Positions 8,304-16,724 of a stretch of 64,000 bases of DNA are shown here, piece by piece. The stretch's first letter is position 1. The number at the start of each line of letters is the position of its first letter. The stretch lies in the NCBI GenBank assembly GCA_964400405.1, contig CAYNUO010000004.1, positions 1 through 64,000 on the forward strand. The letters run 5' to 3'. Below the pieces are notes generated by a model that searched no databases, was not told the DNA's origin, and was given only the letters and a program-made list of their open reading frames with translations. Source of the DNA: CANKJK01 sp964400405 (GTDB lineage: Bacteria > Acidobacteriota > Vicinamibacteria > Vicinamibacterales > UBA2999). Made by a program: the position numbers and the translations under genes.

Positions 8304-8836
8304 CTAGCGCGCGACGCGGGTGAAGGTGTCGTACCCCTTCACGCGCGGCTTCCTCGCTTCGGGAACGAAGATGGCGTAGTCGTTCCATTCCCGAATCTTG
8401 CCCTGCTCGAAGAAATAGATCCCGATATACAGGTCTTCCTGCTGGCGCTTGTCGGATCGCCGCTCGAAGAGCTGGTGATGGCAGTTGATGACGACCGGCC
8501 CGAGCACGAACATGTCCGTCACCTGCATGTCGATGGCCTGGGTGTTCAGGACCGCCTTGACCCGGGCGAGGAAGTCGGCCTTGCCGGCGAACGGCGGAGC
8601 GTCGAGATTGTGCGCATTCCAACGCACGGAGCAATTGTCGGCAAACGGACTGACAACCTTCTCAGGATCGTTCTCCTTCCAGCCCGCCGAAAGGTGCGCA
8701 CGGCCTGTAACTGGGCCTCTTCAGTGGCAGGCAAAGGCGCCGCACCGGCCTGCCGGCCCGCCAGCATGATGGCCGCGGTGACCCCGCAACTGTGCAGTAA
8801 CGCTCGGCGCGACAGCGCCTGAATCTCACCTGCCAT
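8304..8836 (-). pseudogene. SnoaL-like (NTF2-fold) secreted protein, single-base frameshift
   Basis: Starts at ATG 8836 after GGAGAGG with a Tat-like leader (SRRALLHSCGV then a hydrophobic stretch, AGAAP). The frame runs through EEAQLQAVRTF and is then lost; in the adjacent frame the protein continues naturally as SAGWKENDPEKVVSPFADN, then the SnoaL-type core (KADFLARVKAVLN, YFFEQGKIREWNDYAIF) to TRVAR-stop at 8304. One extra T in the TTT run at 8692-8690 restores a single 178-residue frame. It may be a recent inactivating deletion or a consensus error in the assembly. It starts 25 nt after the DUF1552 gene and is the last gene of that operon. Such proteins often act as small-molecule isomerases or hydratases; substrate unknown. 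Confidence 0.8.
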
Positions 8837-8861
8837 CGTCTACCTCTCCACGCGCGCCGCT

Positions 8862-10202
8862 CTAGAGCGGCGCCAGGTCAATCTGGCCATTCGAGTCGCC
8901 GAAATGTTCAACGGGGAGCCCCATTCTCTCAATCAGTGTGAGTTGCAGGTTGGTCAGCGGCGTGCCGTCCGGGCACTGCACGTGACGTCCACCGGTAATG
9001 CCAAACGCCTCCTTGCCGATGACAATGGTCGGTACGTTACGAGGCAGATGCAGATTCGAGTTGCTCATTCCCGAGCCGTACAGAAGGAGAGCGTGATCGA
9101 GCAGCGAGCCATCGCCGTCAGGTGTGGCGTTCATTCGATCGAGGAAGTAGGCGAACTGCTGCAAATGGAACATGTTGAGCTTGCCCTGCTTCGCCAGTTT
9201 CTCAGGGTTGTCCTGGTGGTGTGAGAGCGGGTGGTGGGGATCGGGCACACCGATCTCCGGGTACGTCCGCACGCTCAACTCGCGAGCGAGAAGAAAGGTC
9301 CCCACACGAGTGAGGTCCGTCTGATACGCCAGGAGGAGCAGGTCGAACATGAGCCGTGCATGCTCCGTGAAGGTGGGCGGAATGCCGGCCGGCTGCTCCA
9401 ACACCGGAAGCTGCTGCTCAGACTGGTCCTCGGCCTTCTTGACGCGGCGCTCCACGTCACGCACAGCGTCGAGGTATTCGGCGAGCTTCACGTTGTCGCT
9501 TTCACCCAGCCGGCGCTGGAGCCGGTGCATGTCACCCGTGATGGCGTCCAGAATGCTGCGGTTCTTCTGGATTTGCGCCACCCGAGCTCGGGGATCGGTA
9601 CTGTCGGCCGCGCCGAACAACCGCTCGAAGACTGCACGTGGATTGACTTCCATGGGCAGCGGTGTCGTCGGCGTGCGCCACGACGTAGTCGCGGTATACG
9701 CACAGGTGTAGCCCAGCTCGCAGGCACCCAGCAGATCCACGCCCTCAATGGCGAGCTCGAGTGATGACAACTGCGTGTCGCGCTCCGCCTTCCGGGCGAC
9801 GATCTGATCCATGGACACGCCAGCCCGCAGATCAGGCCCTTCGGTTCGCTTCGCCCGGACGCCCGTCAGCCAGGTCGCGCCGATGCGCGAGTGCTGCCCT
9901 CCGCCATCGGTGGCGTCGGCCATGGCCATGTCGAGCCCGCTCACGACGCTCACGCGGTTCTTGAACCGCCTGAGCGGCTCCAGCGTGGGCGTGATCTCGA
10001 GCGCCCCAGGCGGCGGGGTGAAGAGCTTCATATTGAAGCCCATGGCCGCGTAAACCACGCCGAGGCGCTTCACCGGCGCCGCGGCCGTGAGCCGAGTCGC
10101 TGTGAAGGCCGGCACCATGCCGTCGAGCAGGGGCAGCGCGATAGCAGCGCCGGCACCCCGTAGAACGGTGCGCCGCGACAGGTGCGTGCGGGTGATCATC
10201 AT
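8862..10202 (-). CDS. Tat-exported DUF1552 (HXXSHH) protein, module 1
   Basis: 446 residues from ATG 10202; the start overlaps the stop of the DUF1592 gene by 4 nt (ATGA), which also rules out the longer open frame reaching 10565. The N-terminus carries a twin-arginine signal (SRRTVLRGAGAAIALPLLDGM). The family-defining H-x-x-S-H-H motif is HPLSHH at 324-329, preceded by YPEIGVPDPH and followed by GSLLDHALLLYGSGMSNSN. This family (PF07586) has no established biochemical function; the histidine cluster suggests metal binding. Tat export suggests folding or cofactor loading in the cytoplasm before secretion. Paralogues at 28140-29504 and 33350-34690 hold the same position after a DUF1592 gene. 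Confidence 0.93.
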   Translation of the reverse strand: MMITRTHLSRRTVLRGAGAAIALPLLDGMVPAFTATRLTAAAPVKRLGVVYAAMGFNMKLFTPPPGALEITPTLEPLRRFKNRVSVVSGLDMAMADATDGGGQHSRIGATWLTGVRAKRTEGPDLRAGVSMDQIVARKAERDTQLSSLELAIEGVDLLGACELGYTCAYTATTSWRTPTTPLPMEVNPRAVFERLFGAADSTDPRARVAQIQKNRSILDAITGDMHRLQRRLGESDNVKLAEYLDAVRDVERRVKKAEDQSEQQLPVLEQPAGIPPTFTEHARLMFDLLLLAYQTDLTRVGTFLLARELSVRTYPEIGVPDPHHPLSHHQDNPEKLAKQGKLNMFHLQQFAYFLDRMNATPDGDGSLLDHALLLYGSGMSNSNLHLPRNVPTIVIGKEAFGITGGRHVQCPDGTPLTNLQLTLIERMGLPVEHFGDSNGQIDLAPL

Positions 10203-12619
10203 GACCGGGCTCTCCTCATCTGAAACGGCGTGCTCTGTACGATGGCGGTGACGAATGCCGACCAGCGGTACTCGCGCGCCGCAGCCTGTCGCAGGATGGT
10301 GCGGACAGCCGGCATATCTGCAACCTCGACGCCGCGGCCGAGTGCGTAGGTCAGAAGCTTCGACGCGGCCGTCGTCAGGAACGCGTCCTTGTTCCTGACC
10401 AGCGCATTCCGGAAGTCCGCGGGACCGTTGAACTTCACGCCGTTCGGGAACTGCCCCGACGGGTCGATGCGAACGTTGCCGTCGAGCGTTCGCCATTGCC
10501 CAATCCCATCGAAGTTCTCGAGCGCGAAGCCCAGCGGGTCGAGCTGCGAGTGACAGCTCGCACACACCGGGTTCTTCCGGTGCTGCTCCATGCGCTCACG
10601 CACGGACTTCGGCTCGGTCTTGCCATCCGTCTCCGGTAGGGGCGGCACGTTGGCCGGGGGCGGAGGGGGCGGCGTGCCCAGCAGGTTCTCAAGCAGCCAC
10701 TTCCCGCGGACTACGGGCGAGGTCCTATGCGCGTATGAGGTCACCATCAGCAGGCCGCCCTGCCCCAGGATGCCGGCCCGTCGATCGTCCGTGAACTCGA
10801 CGCGGCGAAACTGCGAGCCATAAACGCCGGGGATGCCGTAGTGCCGGGCGAGCCGCTCGTTGACGAACGTGTAGTTGGCGGTCAGCAGATCGAGCACGGG
10901 CCTGTCGGCCGCGATCTGGCTCTGGAGGAACATGCCCGTCTCGCGCCGGAAGGCGTCGCGGAGGTTGTCGTCGAACTCCTGGAAGACTTTCGGGTCCGGC
11001 GTGGAGGCGCTGACGTTCCGCAACCACAGCCACTGACCGAAGAAATTGTCCACGAAGGCACCCGCGCGCGGGTCCGCCAGCATCCGGCGCACCTGACGCC
11101 CGAGAGCGGCCGACGCCCGGAGACGCCCCGCCACCGCCAGGTCCAGCAGCTCGTCGTCCGGAATCGAGCTCCAGAGGAAGAACGACAGGCGCGAGGCCAG
11201 TTCCAGGTCGCTCACCGGGTACGCGCTGCCCGGCTTGCTGCCAGCCGGGTCCCGCTCGGTCCGGAACAGGAAGTCGGGCGAGACGAGCACGCGCTCAATC
11301 GCCAGCTGGATGCCCGCGTCGAACCCGCCCTGCGCGCGCCCCTGCTCGTAGAACGCGAGGAGCGAGGCGCGGTCCTGCTCCGTCAGGGGGCGGCGGTAGG
11401 CGCGCCGCGCGAGTGTCGAGACGATGCGCCTGGCACACGCCGTCTCGGTCGCGCGCGTGGTGGGACGGCACACGAAGATCCGGTCGCGGCTGGCCGTGCG
11501 CTCAGGCGCATTCGGACCGAAGGGACCGACGACGTCCATCGAATCGACGGCCATCTCGATCCGGCCGAAGCCGACACTCGTGTTCTGGGCGTGGGCGTAG
11601 CCGTAGCTCGCGGCCGGCAGGTGCGAGGGCCCCACACCCTCCGCAACCCAGGTGCTCTGGGGGAACGTCACCGCGAGGAGCCGCGGGCCGGCTCGTGCCG
11701 GGAAGCGCACTTCCAGGCCCTCCATCAGCTGCGTGGACGGCTGGTACCGCCCGCCGGGCCCGACTTGCCTGTCCAGCTGAAAGCGCTTCACGTGCTCGCC
11801 GTCCAGCCACACGTCCAGGGTGTTGTCGCGCGCGTCGCCCCGCACGCCGCCACCCATCGCGGGAATCTGGAAGCGGATGCGGAGCACGTACTCGCCATCC
11901 ACCGGAAAGGTGTGCCGAATCGTCGTGCCGCCCCGTGATCCGAACGGCAGGTCCTCGTTCATCCGTTCTTCCTGCAGCAGGACGAACGGCACCTTGTAGG
12001 TCTGCACGACGGGGCGGATGGTGGCGTCGCCCACCGCGAGACGGCTGATCTTCTGCGCCGCGAGCATATAGCGCTCGAGCAGACCCGGCGAGACGCTCAG
12101 CACGTCGCCGATGTTGTCGAAGCCAAACCCGGAATTGTCGGCCGGCAGCATCTGGCGGCCGTCGATGTCGAGCGCGAGCAGATCCCGGATCGCGTTGGTG
12201 TACTCCGTCCGGTTCAGACGATGCACCTGGGGACGGCCGGGATCCGGCGCCGCCTGCGCGGCCCGGTCGATCGTCGTCTCGGTCCACGCCACGAACCGGT
12301 CCGTCACGGCGCTATCAGGGCGCGGCATGCGGGCAGGCGGCATGGACTGCGCCCGCAGCTTCCGGACCACCCTCTCCCAGATGTCGGCGCGGGCGGGCAG
12401 GTTGTGCACGTCCACCGCATCCTGGTCGAGCACGAGGCCAGCCGTCTTCTGGCGGGCGTTGTGGCACGTGACACAGTATTGGTCGAGGAGCGCGCGGGCG
12501 TCCGCCGGGGCGAAGTCCGCGGCTGCGGACAGCGCCGGCGCCACGAGGCCCGCGGCGAGCAGGGTCACTCCTGCGAGAGCTCGCGCACAGGCCCGTTGGC
12601 GATTCGATGGCGACGTCAT
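10199..12619 (-). CDS. Secreted DUF1587/1595/1592/1588/1585 (PSD/PSCyt) two-heme protein, module 1
   Basis: 806 residues. A Sec signal peptide (about 1-34) is followed by a cytochrome-like segment with CVTCH at 49-53, then DUF1587 (HRLNRTEYTNAIRDLLALD), DUF1595 and DUF1592 (ARRAYRRPLTEQD; ELASRLSFFLWSSIPDDELL; NYTFVNERLARHYGIPGVYG; TSYAHRTSPVVRGKWLLENL), DUF1588 with a second heme motif CASCH at 686-690 (MEQHRKNPVCASCH...LDPLGFALENFDGIG) and DUF1585 (LLTYALGRGVEVADMP...). Domain order is that of planctomycete-type proteins, also common in Acidobacteria. The family's reaction is unknown; two c-type hemes point to periplasmic electron transfer. It is translationally coupled to the DUF1552 gene and divergent from the ankyrin gene at 12730. 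Confidence 0.94.
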   Translation of the reverse strand: MTSPSNRQRACARALAGVTLLAAGLVAPALSAAADFAPADARALLDQYCVTCHNARQKTAGLVLDQDAVDVHNLPARADIWERVVRKLRAQSMPPARMPRPDSAVTDRFVAWTETTIDRAAQAAPDPGRPQVHRLNRTEYTNAIRDLLALDIDGRQMLPADNSGFGFDNIGDVLSVSPGLLERYMLAAQKISRLAVGDATIRPVVQTYKVPFVLLQEERMNEDLPFGSRGGTTIRHTFPVDGEYVLRIRFQIPAMGGGVRGDARDNTLDVWLDGEHVKRFQLDRQVGPGGRYQPSTQLMEGLEVRFPARAGPRLLAVTFPQSTWVAEGVGPSHLPAASYGYAHAQNTSVGFGRIEMAVDSMDVVGPFGPNAPERTASRDRIFVCRPTTRATETACARRIVSTLARRAYRRPLTEQDRASLLAFYEQGRAQGGFDAGIQLAIERVLVSPDFLFRTERDPAGSKPGSAYPVSDLELASRLSFFLWSSIPDDELLDLAVAGRLRASAALGRQVRRMLADPRAGAFVDNFFGQWLWLRNVSASTPDPKVFQEFDDNLRDAFRRETGMFLQSQIAADRPVLDLLTANYTFVNERLARHYGIPGVYGSQFRRVEFTDDRRAGILGQGGLLMVTSYAHRTSPVVRGKWLLENLLGTPPPPPPANVPPLPETDGKTEPKSVRERMEQHRKNPVCASCHSQLDPLGFALENFDGIGQWRTLDGNVRIDPSGQFPNGVKFNGPADFRNALVRNKDAFLTTAASKLLTYALGRGVEVADMPAVRTILRQAAAREYRWSAFVTAIVQSTPFQMRRARS

Positions 12620-12729
12620 AGCTCTCTACATTCTAGCGGCGGGGCACCGGGCAGACCCGTCCGTGATCGTCCTGTACGTGAAGTCCGGTAGCCACCTGCC
12701 GTCCGCCCGGACGAATAATTGAAAGCGCC
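12620..12729. promoter_or_regulatory. Divergent promoter region of PSD module 1
   Basis: A 110-bp region between oppositely directed starts. On the minus strand a TAGAAT hexamer (12635-12630) lies 10 nt before the DUF1592 ATG; on the plus strand AATAAT (12714-12719) lies 10 nt before the ankyrin ATG. Both resemble -10 boxes that would give very short leaders; neither has a recognisable -35 box. This organisation would co-regulate the three module genes even though the ankyrin gene is inverted. Confidence 0.35.
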
Positions 12730-14181
12730 ATGACACTCTCTCTTTTGCGAGCAGGATTCGCGCTCGCTACATGCACCGCGCTGTGGCCCGCGCCGTTGGC
12801 GGAGGCGGCCGACACGCGGATTCTCGACGCCGTGCGGTCGCGCAATGAGCCGACACTGGCCGCGCTGATCGCGCAGCACGTGGATGTCAATGCACCACAG
12901 CCGGACGGCGCGACGGCGCTCCATTGGGCGGCCCACCTCGGCGATCTGAAGGCGGCGGAGCGTCTGCTGCGGGCGGGAGCCAGGCCCGCGGCGGCCAACG
13001 CGTACGGCGTCACGCCTCTCGCGCTCGCCGCCGCCAGCGGGCATGCGGCGATGATCGACCTCCTCCTGAAGGCGGGCGCCCCCGTGGACGCCGAACTTCC
13101 TACCGGCGAAACATCGCTCATGGCGGCGTCGCGAACGGGCATCCTCCCGGCGGTCGAGGCCCTGCTCGCCCACAAGGCGAACGTGAACGCCCGCGAACGG
13201 GTCATGGGACAAACCGCGCTGATGTGGGCCGTCTCGGAAGGCCACCTCCCGGTTGTGCGCGCGCTCATCGCGCACGGCGCGGACGTCAAGGCGGCATCCA
13301 CCAGCGGCTTCACGCCGCTCCTCTTTGCCGTTCGGCAGGGCAACCGCGACGCCGTCGCACTCCTGCTGGAGCATGGCGCGTCGCTTGCCGAGACGGCGAC
13401 GGACGGGCATGGCGCCCTGCACATCGCCGTCGTTCGCGGACACGTCGAGCTGGCGCGCGAACTCCTGAACCGCGGCGCGGATCCCAACGCCTCCGGTCCC
13501 GGGTATACGGCCCTCCACTGGGTGGCCGGAACCTGGGAGACCATCCATACTCACGACTACGTCTTCAACCCGACAGCCGTGAATACCGTCCAGGAGTGGA
13601 CGGTTCTGGCGGGCATTCCGAGCCCGCAGGACAAGCGCGCCCTGATCGAAGCGCTGCTGGCGAAGGGCGCGGATGTGAACGCCCGCATGACGAAGGCGCC
13701 GCCCCGTTATGGGTTCACGCTCTTCAAGACGGCGTACATCGTCGGGAGCACGCCACTCTATCTGGCGGCACAGGCGGGCGACGTGCCGACCATGAAGCTC
13801 CTGCTGGGGAAGGGAGCGGACCCGAAACCCGGCGCCAGTGACGGCACCACGCTGCTGATGATCGCCGCCGGGATGGCCCGCGTCGACACGGAGAGCGTCG
13901 TGCCGGAAGCCAACCACATCGAGGCCGTGAAGCTCGCGCTCGAGCTGGGCCAGGACGTCAACGCCTCGAACTCCTCGGGATTCACGGCCCTCCATGCCGC
14001 GACCATGGCCGGCTTCGACCAACTGGTCAGGCTCCTGGTCGAGCAGGGCGCGGACGTCAACGCGAAGAATCGCAAGGGCGAGACGCCGCTGCGGCTCGCC
14101 CTCTACAACGAGCTGGATGGCATGGTCTATACCCGTCCGAGCACGGCCGCCCTGCTCAAAACACTCGGCGGGCAGGAGTAG
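12730..14181 (+). CDS. Secreted ankyrin-repeat protein, module 1
   Basis: 483 residues with a Sec signal (about 1-26, ending LAEAA). It is built of ankyrin repeats (for example GATALHWAAHLGDLKAAERL, GQTALMWAVSEGHLPVVRAL, GFTALHAATMAGFDQLVRLL). After repeat GYTALHWVAGTWE the array is interrupted by a roughly 35-residue insert (about 265-300), then resumes with ALLAKGADVNARMTKAPPRYGF and another irregular stretch. The same interruption occurs in the paralogues at 31930-33378 and 37165-38622, so it is a family trait. Export implies a periplasmic scaffold or binding role, perhaps chaperoning the secreted DUF1592/DUF1552 partners; this is inference. Here the gene is divergent from its partners instead of leading their operon. 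Confidence 0.92.
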   Translation: MTLSLLRAGFALATCTALWPAPLAEAADTRILDAVRSRNEPTLAALIAQHVDVNAPQPDGATALHWAAHLGDLKAAERLLRAGARPAAANAYGVTPLALAAASGHAAMIDLLLKAGAPVDAELPTGETSLMAASRTGILPAVEALLAHKANVNARERVMGQTALMWAVSEGHLPVVRALIAHGADVKAASTSGFTPLLFAVRQGNRDAVALLLEHGASLAETATDGHGALHIAVVRGHVELARELLNRGADPNASGPGYTALHWVAGTWETIHTHDYVFNPTAVNTVQEWTVLAGIPSPQDKRALIEALLAKGADVNARMTKAPPRYGFTLFKTAYIVGSTPLYLAAQAGDVPTMKLLLGKGADPKPGASDGTTLLMIAAGMARVDTESVVPEANHIEAVKLALELGQDVNASNSSGFTALHAATMAGFDQLVRLLVEQGADVNAKNRKGETPLRLALYNELDGMVYTRPSTAALLKTLGGQE

Positions 14182-14440
14182 CTGCTCCGCGGCCACCTGC
14201 TTCGTCGCTGTCCATGCCGGCCGTCACGACCGTTCTGATTCAGGGCTACGGCCGCAGCCCGACAGGCGTCCGGTTGCACGACTTCGTGCCGTGTGGTCAG
14301 GTCCTCGAGCTGGTCGGCACGCCCCTGACGCGCGTCACGCCCACGGAGTGCCGACATGCGACTCAGAACAGCGGACATCGCTGTGCCACAGGCCTCTCGA
14401 CAGCGCGTCGGGCCGCGGGGCCGAGGCCGTTGGACGCGCG
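14182..14440. other. Intergenic region, no gene recognised
   Basis: 259 bp between the convergent ankyrin and cupin genes. Short open frames exist on both strands but none has a ribosome-binding site, signal sequence or recognisable motif. No clear terminator hairpin with U-tract was seen. Confidence 0.5.
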
Positions 14441-14893
14441 TCAGCGCTTCGTGTAGACGTGCACCGCGTAGTACCTGACTTCCTTCGGCACAACCTTCCA
14501 CCAGTGTGGAACGCCGACGGGCACCGTGATCACGTCGCCCGCCGTAAGCGGGTGCAGCGTGCCCCCGGTGATATCGGTCCCCGTCAGCTCGCCGGGCCGC
14601 AGCTCACGGGGATTGACGATCGTCCCGCCGGTGACGAGTGTGCCCCCACCCTCGAGGATGAAGAAGATGTGGGAGTGCCCGGCGTGGCGTTCGATCTCCC
14701 CGCCGGGCGCGGTCTTGAGCCCGGTGCTGACGCGGTAGCCCAGCGTGCTGTCCTGCGGCACGATGGTCGTGTTGCCCTTGACGACCGCGGCACGCGCCTC
14801 GGCGGCCGGAACGACCAGCACGTCCTGGGCCGCCGCGACGGAACCCACCATCGAGCAGGCTACGACGAGGGCGAGCCTGGAAGGCAGATGCAT
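14441..14893 (-). CDS. Secreted single-domain cupin
   Basis: 150 residues with a signal peptide (about 1-22, GSVAAAQ). The cupin core has HAGHSHIFFILEGGGTLVTG, whose histidines and glutamate fit motif 1, and a motif-2-like stretch DVITVPVGVPHWWKVV, followed by VRYYAVHVYTKR at the C-terminus. A periplasmic metal-dependent dioxygenase, isomerase or binding role is possible; the substrate is unknown. Downstream of VOC gene 14918-15667 by 24 nt and on the same strand, so probably co-transcribed. The last 57 bp, including the stop, are duplicated at 19157-19213. Confidence 0.88.
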   Translation of the reverse strand: MHLPSRLALVVACSMVGSVAAAQDVLVVPAAEARAAVVKGNTTIVPQDSTLGYRVSTGLKTAPGGEIERHAGHSHIFFILEGGGTLVTGGTIVNPRELRPGELTGTDITGGTLHPLTAGDVITVPVGVPHWWKVVPKEVRYYAVHVYTKR

Positions 14894-14917
14894 GAGACGT
14901 CTCCTCGCGTGGGTGCG

Positions 14918-15667
14918 CTACTTGTCAGCGCCTGTCCCGCGAATCTGGGCGGTCAGGTAGCCGTCGTCCTCGGGCCTGATGAGCTGGATGAGCAGGCCGT
15001 CGGGATCGTGCATGTAGAGGGACCGGGCACCTGGATGCTCGCCCTTGTTATTCCAGGGACCGGTCGGCTTCGCATCCGCGAATGGGAACCGTTTGTTGAT
15101 CGCCGCCGCAAGGCGCTGCGTCGCCTGAGGGTCCGGAATGTCGATACCGATCCCCATGTGTGAGTACACACCGGGCTTGACGCCGCTGCCATCGGCGCTC
15201 GGCTTCGGCTGGGGCGCCTTGCTCAGGCTCAGCCAATGGGCCCGGCCGGGTGTGTTGGTCGGCAGCGTCAGCGTCCAGAACGTCGCGGCCTTTTCGTGAA
15301 CCTTGGCGCCAAACAGCGCGGCGTAGAAATCCGCCGACCGCTGCAGGTCGCTCACGTCGAAGTGCATGTGGTTGATGCTGCGGACGCGCGTCAGCGGACT
15401 TGCGGCCGGAGGGGTCCACTTCGGTGCCTTGGGATCCCGCGAACCAGGAAACAGGTACCCATCGTCGTCCGGTCGAATGAGCTGGATGATCAGCCCGTCC
15501 GGGTCCGTGAAGTAGATAGACCGCCCCCCGGGAAACTCGTTCTTCTCGTTCCACGGTCCCGTCGGTCGCGGAGCGGTGAACGGAAAGCGCTTCGGAACTC
15601 GCCGAGAGCGTGGCGATGGATTCGTCCAGCCAGCCAGCGGCGACACCGTCCAGGTGGACGTCACCAT
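14918..15667 (-). CDS. VOC (glyoxalase-fold) protein with truncated N-terminal domain
   Basis: The C-terminal VOC domain is complete (SINHMHFDVSDLQRSADFYA, GVYSHMGIGIDIPD, GARSLYMHDPDGLLIQLIRP). Before it lies only the tail of another VOC domain (KRFPFTAPRPTGPWN, GGRSIYFTDPDGLIIQLIRP), so the ancestor had two tandem domains and the beginning of the first is missing. The first 24 or so codons from ATG 15667 are arginine/serine-rich, with no VOC or signal-peptide character. They are read from DNA whose plus strand seems to encode the tail of another gene (15585-15710). The usual signal peptide is lost, so the product may be mislocalised or non-functional. Related exported VOC proteins are at 39476-39981, 52730-53569 and 53583-54560. 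Confidence 0.75.
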   Translation of the reverse strand: MVTSTWTVSPLAGWTNPSPRSRRVPKRFPFTAPRPTGPWNEKNEFPGGRSIYFTDPDGLIIQLIRPDDDGYLFPGSRDPKAPKWTPPAASPLTRVRSINHMHFDVSDLQRSADFYAALFGAKVHEKAATFWTLTLPTNTPGRAHWLSLSKAPQPKPSADGSGVKPGVYSHMGIGIDIPDPQATQRLAAAINKRFPFADAKPTGPWNNKGEHPGARSLYMHDPDGLLIQLIRPEDDGYLTAQIRGTGADK

Positions 15668-15710
15668 AGAAGCGGCGCCAGCCGTCCTCTACGACCCGCC
15701 GCGCGTGTAA
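15585..15710 (+). pseudogene. Possible 3' tail of an unidentified gene upstream of the TAXI gene
   Basis: The plus-strand frame ending at TAA 15708-15710 reads GDGFVQPASGDTVQVDVTIE, then AAPAVLYDPPRV, stop. The alternating hydrophobic pattern resembles the closing beta-strands of a secreted protein (a YceI-like end is one guess). No start exists in this frame because upstream DNA is the VOC gene on the other strand. If real, it marks the left edge of the imported TAXI-kinase-regulator block. Confidence 0.35.
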
Positions 15711-15749
15711 GGCGCCCCAGGACGGCCACGGACTGTACAATCCGCGGCC

Positions 15750-16724
15750 ATGACGGCCCGCACGCATTTGCCAGTCGCCGCATTCTGCGCGGTCGTGGCT
15801 GTGGCGGGCTGTCACCAACCCTCCGTCACGGCCCCGCCGCCCCGGGTCATCAGGATCGCCAACACCTCCTCACTGAGCAAGCCGCTCTCCGAGGCGTCTC
15901 AACGCGGGATGCCGGATGTGTCCGTCGTTCTCGTTGGTGAACGGACTGGCGATCAGTACCGTGGGGTACACGGCGTGACGAACCCGGCGCGCGTCGTCCT
16001 CGATGGCCATGCGGACCTGGCCGTCGGCTCGGCCGACACTGTGTACGAGGCGTATCTCGCCTCGCTCACGAGCCCGGAGCGGGACGCCGGCAACCTCCGC
16101 GGCATTGCCGTCCTGCCGGCGACGCCACTTCAGCTCGCCGTGCGGCACGCGCTACCGGTCAGCAACCCGGCTGACCTCCAGCGCAGGAGGGTTCGCGTAG
16201 GGCCGGAGGGCGTCGCACTGGCCAGGCTGGTCCTCGAGAGCTTTGGCGTCCTCGACACGGTGCGGATGTCGACGTCCCAGCAGTCCACGCGAAGTCCGGA
16301 GGTGGCGGCAGCCATCACGACAGGCGCCGTGGACGCCGCGTTCGTCAGCGGCCACTATCCGGTCGAGTCCGTGCGCCTGGCCACCGAGCGTGGAGCGACC
16401 ATCGTGCCGCTCGTCGGCCCGTCCATCGACAGACTCCGTGAGCGTTACCCGTTCATCAGGTCGCTCATGATTCCGGCACACACCTACAGCGGTCAGTCCA
16501 GGCCCATCCAGACCATCGGGATCGACGTCGTGCTGTTCTGCCGCGAGGGACTCGACGAAGACCTCGTCTATCGCCTCACCCGGGAGTTCTTCACCTCCAT
16601 GCAGGTCCTTCGGGACGTGCAGCCCTCGATGCGGCTCCTCGAGCTCGATCATGTGCCCGCCACGCCCATTCCCCTCCACGACGGTGCGATCCGCTACTAC
16701 CGGGAATCGGAGCTGCTCCGATGA
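15750..16724 (+). CDS. TAXI-family periplasmic binding lipoprotein
   Basis: 324 residues with a lipoprotein signal (hydrophobic run ending VAVAGC, lipid-attached Cys 21). The body has the fold pattern of TAXI/TRAP-type solute-binding proteins: RIANTSSLSKPL, then a segment with VVLDGHADLAVGSADTVYEAY, GIAVLPATPLQLAVRHALPV, RVGPEGVALARLVLESFGV and EVAAAITTGAVDAAFVSGHYP. No TRAP permease genes are nearby. Instead its stop codon overlaps the start of a sensor kinase by 4 nt (ATGA, 16721-16724), and a response regulator follows. It therefore probably serves as the ligand-binding component of a three-component sensor and not as a transporter subunit; inference from context. Confidence 0.85.
   Translation: MTARTHLPVAAFCAVVAVAGCHQPSVTAPPPRVIRIANTSSLSKPLSEASQRGMPDVSVVLVGERTGDQYRGVHGVTNPARVVLDGHADLAVGSADTVYEAYLASLTSPERDAGNLRGIAVLPATPLQLAVRHALPVSNPADLQRRRVRVGPEGVALARLVLESFGVLDTVRMSTSQQSTRSPEVAAAITTGAVDAAFVSGHYPVESVRLATERGATIVPLVGPSIDRLRERYPFIRSLMIPAHTYSGQSRPIQTIGIDVVLFCREGLDEDLVYRLTREFFTSMQVLRDVQPSMRLLELDHVPATPIPLHDGAIRYYRESELLR

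Noticed and set aside
10203..10565. N-terminal extension of the DUF1552 protein of module 1
   Set aside because: The extension lies inside the DUF1592 gene; the Tat signal begins at the ATG at 10202, which overlaps the DUF1592 stop as in the other modules.
14214..14456. Small plus-strand frame between ankyrin and cupin genes
   Set aside because: No ribosome-binding site, no signal or motif, and its end overlaps the cupin gene; composition looks non-coding.
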